A DNA stretch of 64,000 nt from Homarus americanus (GCF_018991925.1 NW_024756914.1:3922848-3986847); one strand, 5' to 3'; positions 1 to 16,981 are shown, counted from the first letter of the stretch. Numbers and translations are program-made. The notes: a model not told the origin generated them from the sequence alone.

Positions 1-1365
<1,365 letters not shown>

Positions 1366-1556
1366 ATAATTATGTACTCGAGTGGTATAATCTTCTTATC
1401 TCCTAAAACACTCAGACTCGTTGAAGCATAAAAATATACAAGAGTTCCACTTTACCAGGAAAACATTTAATACATTCAACATATACAAACAAACTCCACA
1501 CACTTATTCCACAATTTTCCCCACAGATAAGGTGTACGAAATATAGACAACAAGAC

Positions 1557-1860
1557 GGGATTATTTGATTTTTCACAAGGATTTATTTTTTTACAATGGG
1601 ATTTTATTTTTTACAATGAGATTTTATTTTTGATGATGGGATTTTATTTTTTACAGTGGGATTTTATTTTTTACAGTGGGATTTTATTTTTGACGATGGG
1701 ATTTTATTTTTCAGTGGGATTTTATTTTTACGGTGGGATTTTATTTTTTACAGTGGGATTTTATTTTTTTACAGTGGGATTTTATTTTTGACGATGGGAT
1801 TATATTTTTTACAACGGTATTTTAGTTTTTCGGCAGGATTTTATTTCCAAGGCGGGATTT
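1557..1860. repeat. Minisatellite, about 22-25 bp unit GGGATTTTATTTTTTACAGT
   Basis: About twelve head-to-tail copies of GGGATTTTATTTTT followed by a variable ACAGT/GACGAT linker. Copies differ by small indels. An 84-residue plus-strand frame across it (1656-1910) is only a translation of the repeat. Confidence 0.9.
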
Positions 1861-2376
1861 ACTTTAAGATGAACCGAACCAACAATTTAATTCACTTTCT
1901 TACAAGGTGAATCAACTTTTAATCCATAAATAGAAAAATTGACACAAATCCCATAAGGAAGACGAATCCAAACCCACAAAGACGACACTGTCAATCTTCC
2001 TTATCCACCCCCTCCCCCTCAACACTCCTACACCCGGATGCAAACACAAATAATAACCCTTACAAACATATAACCCAGAGACTATATTCCTCTGAAGGCA
2101 ATACTTACACTACAACCACTACAGGATTACGACACTCCATTGAAACGACCACATAATACGAAATACTAAATAAATTATTAAAAAAAAAAATTCTAACGAG
2201 TTTGAAACATTTTAAGCCAACAGGTGGATAAGATCAGGTTGTTTGCCAAGACGTCAGGAGACACTGGACATTTCATTCTGGTTTGGGTTGTAATTTCGTC
2301 CTGTTTGTCTTGCCTGTCAGATAATTACGCGTAATAAATCATTCAGTAACTATACACATGGATACGATAAACTGCT

Positions 2377-2379
<3 letters not shown>
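1861..2379. other. Unassigned AT-rich DNA
   Basis: No exon, RNA gene or clear repeat was recognised. Contains short A runs near 2170-2190. Confidence 0.5.

Positions 2380-2424
<45 letters not shown>
2380..2424. repeat. (GA)n microsatellite ending in a G run
   Basis: About 18 GA dinucleotides followed by an eight-to-nine-base G run. Confidence 0.95.
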
Positions 2425-2668
2425 AACCTAACTCCACAAATGCTTATCAGGATAGGAAAATCAAGACGGGAGTGTATCATGTTCAGATGACACTGGGATA
2501 AACACATATCTGGTCTCACATCTGTACAGTGTCTTGGAGAGCTCAGTACACTTCAACACACATCAACACTTCCCTCCCCCCCCTCTCCTCCCCCCAAGTC
2601 TCCTGAACTTACAGGGGGGAGGGGGGGGTAATATAGGTTCTACGGGGCATGGAGAGAGAAGAGTCATT

Positions 2669-2950
2669 ACCAAAACTACAGAAAGCTCGATAAAAACTAC
2701 AAAAACTCTACAAAAACTATACAAAAATAAAACAAAAATCTACAAAAACAATAAAAACCTACAAAAACTATAAACTGCCCTACAAAAACGAAAAAAATCG
2801 ACAAAAACTACAAAAGGCTTTACAAGAACTATAAATTCTACAAAAAACTCAAAAAAGCTCTACAATAACTATAAAAAGCTCTACAAAACAACAAAAGACG
2901 ACGGAAACTACAAAGAATTATAAGACTTATAACCATACCAAAAACTCCAA
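2669..2950. repeat. Degenerate CTACAAAAACTATAAAAA tandem repeat
   Basis: A- and C-rich DNA built of irregular copies of CTACAAAAACT with variable spacing (about 12-30 bases). The 79-residue open frame overlapping its start (2534-2773) is low complexity and not a credible gene. Confidence 0.75.
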
Positions 2951-2965
2951 GAACATCAGATTATA

Positions 2966-2968
<3 letters not shown>

Positions 2969-3017
<49 letters not shown>
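2969..3017. repeat. (CA)n microsatellite
   Basis: About 24 perfect CA units. Confidence 0.97.
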
Positions 3018-3022
<5 letters not shown>

Positions 3023-3890
3023 AGAAATTAAATGGAATTATCTAAGGGTGAGGCAGCTGAGGGGAAAACACCAGCTGACTGACCTTGAAGCACTGACCTG
3101 AATGACAAGCAGTACAGCAGAAGGCCCAGTGGAAGGCATACGGATCAGATTACTTATACACCAAGGCAGGCAAGTTCCCAGGCAGTGTTTGCTCTGCTCT
3201 CTTCATTACGACACTCTATAAACTAACTTTCAGTACACTCTTATTACTCACCCCTAACACTAACCATTGCTTTTGTATCTACCTTCCCTGTCTTACTCTT
3301 CACAACACCAGCTAGGATATTTCTCCTCTAACCTGTATTTCTCAAACAATAAAACGAATCTTTTTTTTTTATTTAACACACACATACATTAGTCCACCAA
3401 ACACTACTATGTTTCAGAATACGTCTTCCTCTCACGTCCCACTATCAACAATACCGAGTCTCAGAACATTACATTAAGAGAAGCTAAATAACTATCCTCA
3501 TCAACGAAAAAAAAACAAGATAAGTAATACCCACAAACATAACACTATCACATCTTCAACACTTGCCATCCAACACTAATTATCCAAGCACATCAGTTCC
3601 TGCAATCACACGGAGGAATTCTTGTAGCTCCCCTGATCCACTATTCTATTACTGGTGTGGAATTGAAGAGTTGAGGCGGAGATCAGAGCCTCGCAAACAA
3701 CCAGCGTATAGTCCTCGACGTGTAATCAAGGCAGTGTATATATCATCTACTTATCAAGATGCGTTCAGCTGTTCCTACCCGGGTAACTACAGTCGATACG
3801 ATCTACAGGAGGCTACAGTGTACTACTATGCACCCTGACGCTTCACTGGTTATTGATATAAATTACTAGTCCAGATGATGGGGTACGAAG
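3018..3890. other. Unassigned DNA with one doubtful 91-codon frame
   Basis: The plus-strand frame 3563-3838 (ATG to TGA) has mixed composition, unlike the repeat frames nearby. It begins MPSNTNYPSTS and is rich in Ser, Tyr and Arg. I recognise no family, and it has no clear splice borders or neighbours. It may be a chance frame. Confidence 0.25.
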
Positions 3891-4053
3891 GGGCATTAAG
3901 CCAAGGTATGGAGAGTTGAGAGGGGGCATCAAGCCACGGTATGGAGAGTTGAGAGGGGCGTTAAGGTATGGAGAGTTGAGAGAGGCATCAAGCCACGGTA
4001 AAGACAGCTGAGAGGGGCATCAAGCCACGGTATGGAGAGTTGAGAGGGGCATT
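3891..4053. repeat. Minisatellite, about 32-bp unit GGCATCAAGCCACGGTATGG
   Basis: Five copies of a unit combining GGCATCAAGCCACGGTATGG with AGAGTTGAGAGG. One copy is shortened (GGCGTTAAGGTATGG). Confidence 0.9.
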
Positions 4054-4730
4054 CATAAAAAAAAAATATCTAGGTTGAATTATCTTACAGGCGTCGTGGT
4101 TAAGAATCTTAAGTATGTGGTGGGGACGGATTGGGAGGTCCTGGGGTTACGTGACCTCAGGCTTCAAAACAACACGTCAAGAAATAAGTCTAGAGCAAGC
4201 AGGACAAAAATAGACTGAAAAAAAAATATACCAAAAGTAAAAATTCATGAAATATACAAGTTCTGTTTATGTTTTGGGGGAGTTAGTGGTGACCCTTTGA
4301 CCTTTTAAACTCCTGTAGCTCAAAATTAATTAAGTTTCTAGAATATGACTTGAAAAATGACTAGAAAGTATAAATAATATTGCCAAAAAAAACAACAACA
4401 CGAAGGTCATAAATAATAAGACAAAATAACAACTAAAACAATACGAAAATATAAACAATAAGACAAAAACAACAACAATAACACGAAGGCATAAAGAATA
4501 AGACAAAAACAACACGAAAATAAACAATAACACAAAAAAAAAGAAAAAAATGCATAAAAACACGAAATATAAACAAGACAAAAAAATACAAGCAAAATAA
4601 GGCTCCCATAAACAAGGAGACATAAACAAAGAGGTAGAGCCATGAGCACTAAACAAAGCAAAGCTGATCCCAGTTTGATCACGTTACCAGCTGCGTGAGA
4701 TCTAGCCACTACTGATTATATCACCAGAAC
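4054..4730. repeat. Unassigned DNA then A-rich ACAAAAACAACACGAA repeats
   Basis: From about 4375 to 4600 there are irregular copies of AATAAGACAAAAACAACACG. Three minus-strand frames of 60-108 residues here (4330-4709) are Phe/Leu/Cys-rich read-through of this repeat. 4054-4374 shows nothing recognisable. Confidence 0.6.
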
Positions 4731-4974
4731 CAGCTGGGGCTACCATGTTCCCTCCACCAGCTGGGGCTACCATGTTCCCTCCATCAGCTGGGGCTACCAT
4801 GTTCCCTCCATCAGCTGGGGCTACCATGTTCCCTCCACCAGCTGGGGCTACCATGTTCCCTCCATCAGCTGGGGCTACCATGTTCCCTCCACCAGCTGGG
4901 GCTACCATGTTCCCTCCATCAGCTGGGGCTACCATGTTCCCTCCACCAGCTGGGGCTACCATGTTCCCTCCACC
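4731..4974. repeat. 27-bp minisatellite with a CAGCTG E-box in every unit
   Basis: Nine near-perfect copies of a 27-base unit containing CAGCTGGGGCTACCATGTTC followed by CCTCCAC or CCTCCAT. The only recurrent variation is ACC/ATC just before the CAGCTG. The unit is nine codons, so frames stay open on both strands (plus 4745-5035, nonapeptide MFPPPAGAT; minus 4702-4962, nonapeptide MVAPAGGGN). That follows from the unit length and is weak evidence for coding. Confidence 0.95.
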
Positions 4975-5240
4975 ACCTGCTGCTTATATATCTACCTACA
5001 GTATGTCTACCATCTACCTGCTCGATAGATTTTAGGTAATGGAGTTTATCTATCTACCAGAACCAGCTGGCTACAATATGCCCTCCACCAGCTGCGTTTA
5101 ATCTCCGTCTGTTGGATACATTCACACGAGCCATCTGTCAACAGCTATCTTATGTATTGACGAGGACAGCTGGTTAACACTCGTCACCAGCTGTCTGTCT
5201 TGTTATCATCAGCTATATAACGTCTATCAATGCATATAGG
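4975..5240. repeat. Diverged CAGCTG/CAGCTA extension of the 27-bp array
   Basis: CAGCTG or CAGCTA recurs about every 20-60 bases after the clean array ends, with diverged flanks. It looks like an older, decayed part of the same expansion. Confidence 0.55.
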
Positions 5241-5869
5241 AACCAGCTATATTAAACCACTTGAATCACCTCTAAATATAAAACCTTATATAACTACCTA
5301 TAACACACAATTATACTTTAAACTGTGCTTTAATATATTCACTAAACGACTGCCATCCAGATCGAATTGGCTATATTTCCTTCCCGCAAGATTAGCCATA
5401 TGTCTCTTCAAGTGAGTTATATATGGGATATACATTCTAGCTATATATTTTCTCATCATTTGGTGGCTATAATCACGCGTTCTTTGGCAATCTCATATGA
5501 TATACCAACAACCGGATATAACGAAGGAGATGCTCGCCAAACCGGATATAATATTAAAATCCGGTTCTCATTATTTTAGATATATTTGTGGGGATACAAT
5601 ACAGTTTTATATTTACATACCAAAATACTCATACTTTTAAAGGTAAATACATCATACTTTTTATACAACAATTACTTTTTCATGTATATAAGGAAGTGGA
5701 TATATTTTTTGGTATATATTTTACATTTAGATTATTAACCGATGTGGGTATATATACATTACACATGTATAACCATTTTAGTCTATGCATTATACATGAT
5801 ATGGATAATATTTTTGGTATAAAGTTCTATAATGAATCTATGGTTAATAAGCTATAATATACAAAACAA

Positions 5870-5872
<3 letters not shown>
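5241..5872. other. AT-rich unassigned DNA
   Basis: Rich in TATA-type words (many TATATA and ATACAT strings). Open frames of 61-89 codons occur (5230-5857) but have no recognisable domains and reflect low complexity. Confidence 0.4.

Positions 5873-5925
<53 letters not shown>
5873..5925. repeat. (GT)n microsatellite
   Basis: About 26 GT units. Confidence 0.97.
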
Positions 5926-5926
<1 letters not shown>

Positions 5927-6530
5927 ATAGTGACAGTGAACTAACAGTGTGACAGTGACATATTCCCTCCTCCTCTTCCCTCCTCCCCCTTAGTCTCTCT
6001 TATCTCCAGTCTTCCCCTTATACACAGTCTCCCTTATCTCCACCACACGGCTTTCTCCAACACTCTCTCCTCCTTAACATAAATTGCCTGAAACCATTAC
6101 CTTCTGTTCCTCCATCGCTACAACCCTCATCACCACCACAATCGTTTCTATCACCACAATCACAATTACCACCATAACCATTACCACAAATACCATAACC
6201 CTTATTACTACCATTACCACCAACATAACCACCATTGCCTTCTCCTCCTCCCTACCACCACGAGCCTCTCCTCCTCACCACCACAACTACCAACACCTTC
6301 TCCACCACAACCCACACCAAGGTCATCTCCTCCTGCCGTATCAACACAACCATCTTCCCGATCTAACTCCCTACCCCCACCATAACAACCTCCTCCCACT
6401 CCTACTGACCTCACCACTAAACTACCTCCCCACACCCTACCACAACCACCCCACGCCTGTGTCCTAATCATTCCACCACCTCCCCCACAACACCCTCCCA
6501 CCCCCCTACACCTAACCTTTGATCAGCCGC
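5926..6530. repeat. CT-rich then (ACC/ATT)-rich low-complexity DNA
   Basis: 5960-6070 is CT-rich. 6110-6500 is built from CACCACA/ATTACCACC words and gives a Thr/Ile/His/Pro-rich plus-strand frame (6084-6467) and a Gly/Val-rich minus frame. Both are composition artefacts. Confidence 0.7.
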
Positions 6531-7453
6531 ACCGTAAGCAGCTTCGACTGTTTATCTACCAGTCAGCTGTTTAAGATTCCACAGATGCCACATCGTATTT
6601 TTCGTGCCCTCAAGTCCTTCAATATCAACTAGACAACACAAATTGACTGGAAAATTGCCCTCCTTCTTTCCCCGGTCTGCAATTTACCAAGAGCACCAGC
6701 ACTGACGAGGAGAGGGAAGAGAAGAAACGATCTTGTATACATGCAAATATCCTTTCTACTATATAAAATCCCATATTCTTGTACCTAACTTAAGATTTAT
6801 GTCTTGGGTTAAATAAAACACTCACTTTAAATATAACAAAGACAATTAAACCCGAATATTTAATTAAACCATTATATTAAAAGTGTTTCTTGATACCTAA
6901 ATAGAGATAAAACGAAATAAAGACAAAAATAATCTCCTTCAAATTAAACCAGTATACAGTAAGTTAATCCCTGAGTGGGGAGTTTATCCGGAGCTGAGTA
7001 AAGAAAAGGGAGGAGTTCCTAGGCGGGGTGAGGGAGAGGGGTGAGGGGGGGTGGTGAGGAGGTAGGGGTGAGAGGGGAAGGAAGGGGGGAGCAGCTTATC
7101 AATGAAATGTGGACAAATGCAAAATTGGGGATCAAAAGGAGGGATTGAGGAAGGATTGAGGGGGGGTCGTGGGGGGGGGTCAGGGGAAGGCGGGCGGAGC
7201 GGCTTTATGGAGAATTGAAAACTAATACTTACATTATTATATTACACAGAAGGATTCAATCTCCTCCGACCTATAATTTGAATACGATATGATAAAACGC
7301 TGATTATAAAACGCTTGTGTGTGTGTGTGTCTAAGAGATTTTTCCAACGATGAACTTGCGTACAAAGGCATCTTAATCCTACTGTCGTTTGTCCAGTCGG
7401 CTCTCTCATAGTTATCTGGACGAATGCTTCAAGTCTCTATATATATCCAGGTT

Positions 7454-7454
<1 letters not shown>
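6531..7454. other. Unassigned DNA with a G-rich stretch
   Basis: 6990-7200 is strongly purine/G-rich on the plus strand, with many GGGG runs that could form G-quadruplexes. The rest is AT-rich and no gene is seen. A short (GT)n lies at about 7315-7331. Confidence 0.5.

Positions 7455-7498
<44 letters not shown>
7455..7498. repeat. (GA)n microsatellite
   Basis: About 22 GA units. Confidence 0.97.
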
Positions 7499-7502
<4 letters not shown>

Positions 7503-7655
7503 GCCTACAAAAGTATCATATGTCCATTGCAGGAAGACTTGGGGGCAATTATGATCTAAGTAAAGGCAAGCGAAGCGGATCAGGTTAACTTGTGGTCGAT
7601 AAAAACTGTTCCGGCAAGTTCTGTATAAGGACTAAAAGAGGTACACGGGGTCTGG

Positions 7656-7656
<1 letters not shown>

Positions 7657-7690
<34 letters not shown>
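7657..7690. repeat. (CT)n microsatellite
   Basis: About 17 CT units, 160 bases after the GA array, so the two could pair as an imperfect inverted repeat. Confidence 0.97.
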
Positions 7691-7692
<2 letters not shown>

Positions 7693-8690
7693 CCCAGCTA
7701 CAACGTCTTGTTTGGTCTGTCTGAGAGTTAACCATTGTTAGTGAGAAATATATCCTTATCGAGGTACCACCAAGTGACGCTGACACTGTTTGCTTTGTCT
7801 CAAGAATGATTCCTTGTCTTCATCAAAGTCTTGCGAACTGATGGCATTATTGTCTGGTTTGTTTACACAGTGATTCCCCTGTGCTTATCTCATGTCTCCA
7901 TAATGACATGGGTATTGTTGGACTCAGAGCGTTGACCCTCGTCCTTGTTAAAATCCCAGTAGTGACCCATAACATTTTCTGGTTCGTCCAAAAACTCCAG
8001 TTTGGACAGTGGCCGAAAACATCTTTAAATCTCGATACTGGCGACGAAATTGTTTGGGTAGACTAAGGACGCAGCCACCAGAAAAGGACACCCAGGAAAG
8101 GGCACCTAGATACGGACACCTAAGAAAGGACACCCCAAAAAGGACACCCAGGAAGCAGCAGCACCTCGTTATTCCCCCGACAAGGAAGGGGACGCAGAGC
8201 ACGACGGGGCGACCCATTACTAACTCTTGGACCAGCAGTTGTAGTCCTGAGGTAATAACTGGCGGTGATCAGCGGATGGGTCTACTAACCGACCTCTTAC
8301 AGGGACACCCACCCACCTGCTGCCTCCCCGCCCCCTACCAACTCAATCTGTTCCCTGGGTCACCCCCCTCTCTCCCTCAAACCTTCACCTCGCCCCTCTC
8401 TCTTTCTCTCTCCTTAAGCAACTCCCTGCCCTTTCCTTCACCTGCTGCTCTTCCCTCCACCTGCTCTCTACGCCTCTTTCCTCCACCTGCTCTCCGCGCC
8501 TTCTCCCTCCACCCGAGTCTGCTTCCCGCACCCTGTTCACCCTTCCTCAGCAATCTGTTCCACGTGGTTCCTCCTCCGTCTTTCCCTAATCTGATATATA
8601 ACGCGCCACCACCTCCCTCCCCATCCTGCTCTCTGCCCCTCAATACGTCCTTAGATTGGCCTCTTCACTTGAGTTACCTTCCATAACTAC
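7691..8690. other. Unassigned DNA with a short tandem array and CT-rich tail
   Basis: 8082-8158 holds about five copies of a 14-18 base unit like AAGGACACCCAGGAA. 8340-8660 is CT-rich. A 225-codon plus-strand frame (8009-8686) runs through both. Its first 90 residues have mixed composition (MAENIFKSRYWRRN, then basic repeats) and the rest is Pro/Ser/Leu low complexity. I do not regard it as a gene, but it is the longest frame in the window that is not a pure microsatellite or LINE. Confidence 0.35.
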
Positions 8691-9209
8691 AAACAGTATT
8701 TCCTGGAGCCCCTAAGAATAGCAACCAGTCATGAGTGGTACCTCCAAGACCTCCAACTGTGTTACCTCCTTGAAATACCATCGTCTCATTTACGGTGCCC
8801 CATCCAGGGAACCCTGACTTGAGGTATTTCCAAATCCCATCACGAACAACTATGTGGTACCCCCCATGTGCCAGCGGTAACCCCATCTAACCATCACCCC
8901 TAAACTCGTGGGGCCGCCCTAAGACCAGCCCGGGAGCAGACCGTCATTATCACCACCCCTCCAGCATACGACAACAGAAGGGGGCGACTACAACATCCTG
9001 GCTACGCCTCCTCCAGACGCCTTTGTGTATGTCAGCAGCGGCAGGAGAAGATAACTTGAGGTACCCCTCCGGCAGGTAGGTTTCCGGCCCCTCAGGTGAG
9101 GCACGGGGTCGGTTCCTCCTCCTGGGCGCGCACGTACACACACACACCTGTCGCATCATACCTTGGCTAATTACCTTCGCTCATGTTTTATTGATATCAC
9201 GACGGGGAC

Positions 9210-9212
<3 letters not shown>
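8691..9212. other. Unassigned DNA
   Basis: Mixed composition, moderately GC-rich around 8900-9130. Short open frames only, none recognised. Confidence 0.4.

Positions 9213-9269
<57 letters not shown>
9213..9269. repeat. (GA)n microsatellite
   Basis: About 28 GA units. Confidence 0.97.
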
Positions 9270-9271
<2 letters not shown>

Positions 9272-10198
9272 TACAATAATTGGTGCAGGAAGTGTATAAA
9301 CATGACCCGTGTTGTCAAGGGCAAGAGGCCGAGGGTTAGCATTGTAACATATTTAACGTCTCTTACTTTAAACGACTTGTGATCAATAAAATAAACCTCC
9401 TCCTCATCCTCTCTCCCTCCCGCCCACCCACATCCACACCCACACCCACCCACTCCCTCACCCACAAAATATTCATAAATCGTAAACACAATACGCATAA
9501 TAATCTGCGACCCGATATACGATTTATGCCAACATTACCTTGAACGATACAAAAACTTTACGACAAGATTTATCGAAAAAAAAATATTACGATTATGTTC
9601 TGCGACTGAAGTGCCGACAATATGACGATACGTTAACGACTTACGATAAGAGTTAAGACATTCACTACGAGTCTCAGTAAACACGGACGGCCGGAAGTTG
9701 TGATCAGATTAACACGTGTAAGTAAAAACTGGCATCAATATCAAGCAAGTTATATTGGAACAGGTTTTTAAAAGGGGCGTCAATTATTCTAATCAGTTCA
9801 AGAGATATTTTGATGTTTGTTAAAGCAAGAGGTTAGTTTTTTTTATTAATTCTAACAGCTTGTACATGATAGCTGGATTTTTTTCTTTCAACTCTTTTAA
9901 AACCGTTCTGAAACAGCCAAATGATAAATATCAAGAACCAATGGCTGATGATTGTCAATGACATGTTTAATACGCAAATATCCAGGGCAAGGATATATTT
10001 GGTTGACCTCCATTGTTAAAGGTCAAGAGCGAGTTGTTTGATATTATATACAATAATTGTATTTTGTTTTATGAGAGTTTCCCGTCGTTCTTGTCATTCC
10101 GTTTTCTACAGGGGAGACAGCGATAAGAATCAGGAATTTTGTTTATTTCTTGAAAGATTGACTGACTTGCAATTTCTCCCTAGTGGCAGCAATACACT

Positions 10199-10202
<4 letters not shown>
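9270..10202. other. Unassigned AT-rich DNA
   Basis: Contains a C-rich (CCCACAC)n-like patch at 9420-9465. No gene recognised. Confidence 0.4.
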
Positions 10203-10254
<52 letters not shown>

Positions 10255-10261
10255 GTGTGTG
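10203..10261. repeat. (GA)n followed by (GT)n
   Basis: 24 GA units, then CT and five GT units. The plus-strand frame across it (10038-10268) ends in Arg-Glu repeats and is an artefact. Confidence 0.95.
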
Positions 10262-12006
10262 GCGGTAATCCCAGGTCGGCAGGTAATACTTCATCACCAT
10301 ATCTCTTTAATTAATTTACTTGACGTCGCGTATCTATGGTCATTACTTGTCTCTTAAAGGTGGTTCCCCTCACGTCCTAGACCACACCTTCCTATAGTTC
10401 TTTACCGAGGTTTTCTTTAGTCCAGCCAGGGTGATTAACTACTAACATGGTCTGACATCTCATGAATCCTAATTAAAAACATCACCAAGACACACACACC
10501 CCCCCCCCCCCCCACCCCAGTAAGCGTGCAGCCTCGTGACCTTCCCCAGTCAACACCCACGGTTGGTGTCGGGGTCACACAACTCGTGCACAAGTGGACG
10601 GGTGAGTTTTTGAACGGTTATGGGAGTGGCTAGGTGAGGCTAGGTGTGAGCGGAGGGTTGCTAGCTGTATGTATTTATTAACCAACATTATCATTCACAA
10701 CCTGACTCGAGATTTGAGAAATTTAATGATTTATGCCGAGATCAACGTTTCAGTATTAACTATTGTTTTACGAGAAGATTTTGGTTATTGAAATTTATTG
10801 CCCAACAGATCAATACGTACTATAAGTTTTTAACCGACTGTAATTATACCAAACGTGTAGAGAAGATGGTAGAGATGCAGACGAGGTACATTTGTTATAT
10901 TAACACACCGCTGATTATTTCCCGACAACAGTAAATTCTCAAGATTTACAGCGGGACAAGCCCACTCCATTATCCATATAAGTAAATGGTTTAATTAAGG
11001 GAACATAACAGGAGCCGAGGTGATGGAGGCTTGTGCAGGCGAGAATAAAAGCGCCAAGCAGAACAGAATTTACAGCCAGTCTCACGCAGGGTAATTTATA
11101 TATATATACAATTGTTGTTATTTATAGACCGGTGGAAGTATTAAAGTGTTGTTTTGGCCAATCCTGTGTTGCAGAGTACGTAGCATCTTCTCCAGTTTTT
11201 ATCAGGGCCACATTAAGCCTTATAAGTATGACAGTCTCACACTTGGGAGGACCATATATGCAGCGTTTATGTAATAGAGGTGTGTGGGGGATTACCGGGC
11301 CAGGTGAAGCTTGGTGGGTGGTGAGGAAAAGACGGAGTTGGGTGGTAGACAGGATGACGTTGAGGGCGTTGGTGGGTTGTGAGAGGTGAGAGCCTCAAGT
11401 AGCCGCAGTTAGACTAGGCTGGAACGTCAGGTGGGGGCGTGGCGAGCCAGAGTGGCGCCCGGCCAGGGTGGAGACGCACTCTTTGCACTGGTCCTCCCTC
11501 CCTCCAGGCGCACCCTCCTCCCCCGCCGCCCCCGTGTGGATATGTAAACCAGACTGTTCGTACACAGGAGCTACAAGTTTCTCCCCGCCTCGCCCAAGAA
11601 GTAGTACTCGGTAATCACATGTCAGTATTAATAGTACTCTACCCTGGTGGAGGACGACGCCCACTTCAGTCCTTACGGTACCTGAAGAAGTCAAACAACT
11701 CCAGGTCTCTTCAGGTGGGGACTCGTAGTGCTGGTTTATACAGCCACCTTAAGGGACCCTCAGTCAGAAGCCTACAGTAGACCACGTTACCTACAGGTCA
11801 AAGAGGCTCGGGCAACACAGTCAGGCCGTCTGAGCTGTTGATAATGCTTCTTTTGACGCCTGGGTCTGCCATCTCACCACCTTTTCAATCCCACCCAACG
11901 TGGATTAAGTGACCTACCTACCTTCATTCAGGCCAACCACCCGCCAACCAAGTACTAATATGTAGATACAAGTAACCTAGCGACTCCCTTCACCCGCCAG
12001 ATGGTC

Positions 12007-12008
<2 letters not shown>
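10262..12008. other. Unassigned DNA with doubtful open frames
   Basis: A C run (10498-10513) interrupts at the start. Frames at 11033-11389 (118 codons, plus) and 11439-11780 (113 codons, plus) have mixed composition, but no family, domain or splice pattern is recognised. 11400-11560 is GC-rich compared with its surroundings. It could hide a lineage-specific exon or be chance. Confidence 0.3.

Positions 12009-12040
<32 letters not shown>
12009..12040. repeat. (AC)n microsatellite
   Basis: About 16 AC units. Confidence 0.96.
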
Positions 12041-12042
<2 letters not shown>

Positions 12043-13104
12043 CAATAACAAACCCCAAAATATCACACACTCTCCTCCTTAGGGCACCAGTGGCTGTCCT
12101 TAAGAGTAAATGGCCTTGGACTACTCAAGAGTATACAGCAAGAACTGGCGGACCCATTATTCATAAGAGTACAGTACTTCCTACTCTGGGTGTACTTGTT
12201 CAGTGAGCCCACCACCACGAATGATGAAGGCAGCCGAGAAAAAAAAAATCGGCTGTGTAACTCAACCACAAGAGGACCGACTCTAAGGTGTGGGGGACCA
12301 AACATCGGCTGTCATCTAGGGGTAACCTGACCACAGTCTTATTAATTATATAAACGTATTCAGGGTTCTTATGGCTTATGATCACACGAGAGATAATAAT
12401 TAATGGGTTTTATTTTATAGTGTCATAAACTTTATCTATAATCCGCTTTATGGTGTCTTAGTCATTAGTTCTTAGTAACGAGGTAGTCTTAGTATATATA
12501 ATAAAATAAACAACTACTAAATTTCTTTATTATTTATATCTACCACAGAATAATTTTATCATTGAATTTTATAGAATTTTATGCTTTGAAATTATTACAC
12601 AGGTAAATAAAGTAACTACAGGTGATAAAGAAAAGTTAATGTTGAAAAAAAAATAAAAACCCACCTTATTTTGGTACTGTTAAGCCATACACCTCGGCGT
12701 GGCAATAGTACAGTGAGTATTGGAACCGCGAGAGAGAACTAGAGACACCTTGATTGACAAAACCACGAACGGGGAAGGAACCACATACAGACAGTACCTT
12801 TTATATTACAGTTTCTCAATCAATCAATTCACATATTTACCATTATTTACACATTTACAACCTACTTCATATTTTACATTTTAATCAATTTCAACCCGAT
12901 AGAATTTCCACACCTCAATTTCTAAAAAAAGTAATAACCTTCCTAATTATTGTACTAAAACTCCTGATACAAGAGACACAGCAGGTATATATTATAATCT
13001 TCACTTGACTATAGAAACCTACTTACCTGCACCACACCAGATTTAACTAATATAGAAAATACGATATATTACCTATACATAAACACACTCAATATGCTCA
13101 ACAA
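12041..13104. other. Unassigned AT-rich DNA
   Basis: Strongly AT-rich from 12380 to 13080. No exon, RNA or repeat family recognised. Confidence 0.4.
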
Positions 13105-13270
13105 GATAACGGACGAAAGAATAAGTGACGAATACCGGACGAAAGGATAACGGACGAAAAGATAACAAACGAATACCGGATGAAAGGATAACGGACGAAC
13201 ACTGGACGAAAAGATAACAAACGAAAAAAAATAACCTGACGAATGGATGACGAATGAACAACGGACGAAG
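13105..13270. repeat. Short-unit array of GATAACGGACGAA / TACCGGACGAAAG
   Basis: About eleven irregular copies of a 13-18 base unit with the core GGACGAA and alternating GATAAC/GAATACC linkers. Two overlapping minus-strand frames here (13073-13294) are repeat translations. Confidence 0.88.
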
Positions 13271-13486
13271 ACAGACGGTCAACCCATACCACAATATAAC
13301 CCAGACAATGAAAAACTTAACCTATAAATATATTAGTGGAATAATGAACTAACCACCCCCCACCCCCCGCCCCCCAAGCACCGCCCGGTAATAACTACTA
13401 TGCAGAGTTCATAAATAATATATATATTCTAACTCGTATATTTTTACAGATTTTTTTTTTTATTCTTGATTATCTTACATGTGGAT

Positions 13487-13620
13487 TAAGGGCTGAGTGT
13501 AAGGGCTTGAGTGTAAGGGCTGGGTGTAAGGGCTGGGTTTAAGGGCTGGGTGCAAGGGCTGGGTGTAAGGGCTGGGTGTAAGGGCTGGGTGTAAGGGGTG
13601 GGCGTAAGGGTTGGGTGTGT
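13487..13620. repeat. 13-bp minisatellite AAGGGCTGGGTGT
   Basis: About ten head-to-tail copies, with regular GGG triplets on the plus strand (possible G-quadruplex). Confidence 0.93.
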
Positions 13621-16770
<3,150 letters not shown>

Positions 16771-16975
16771 TAAATCAGTGTATTCACTCCCAGTAAACAC
16801 TGCTCCCTACACTGTCACTATGTTGAAATGAACTGTATTTTGAGCTGATCCCCATCTAAGTTACTATATGTCTTATTTGTGTCACTTATGTCACTTGTAT
16901 ATTATTTGTAATTCGTAACCCATTCCCCAAATATGTAACTGTATATTTTCAGCCTTCTGGCTGCCAAGCTCTTTC

Positions 16976-16981
16976 AATAAA
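16976..16981 (+). promoter_or_regulatory. AATAAA poly(A)-like signal in the LINE 3' UTR
   Basis: CAATAAACC just ahead of the (ATT)n tail. Position is consistent with the transcript end of the LINE. Confidence 0.5.

Noticed and set aside
4702..5035. Nonapeptide-repeat proteins on both strands (MVAPAGGGN / MFPPPAGAT)
   Set aside because: A 27-bp unit keeps any stop-free frame open. Both strands being open points to the repeat length, not to coding.
8009..8686. 225-codon plus-strand frame
   Set aside because: It crosses a short tandem array and a CT-rich tract; the Pro/Ser/Leu part is composition-driven and no family is recognised.
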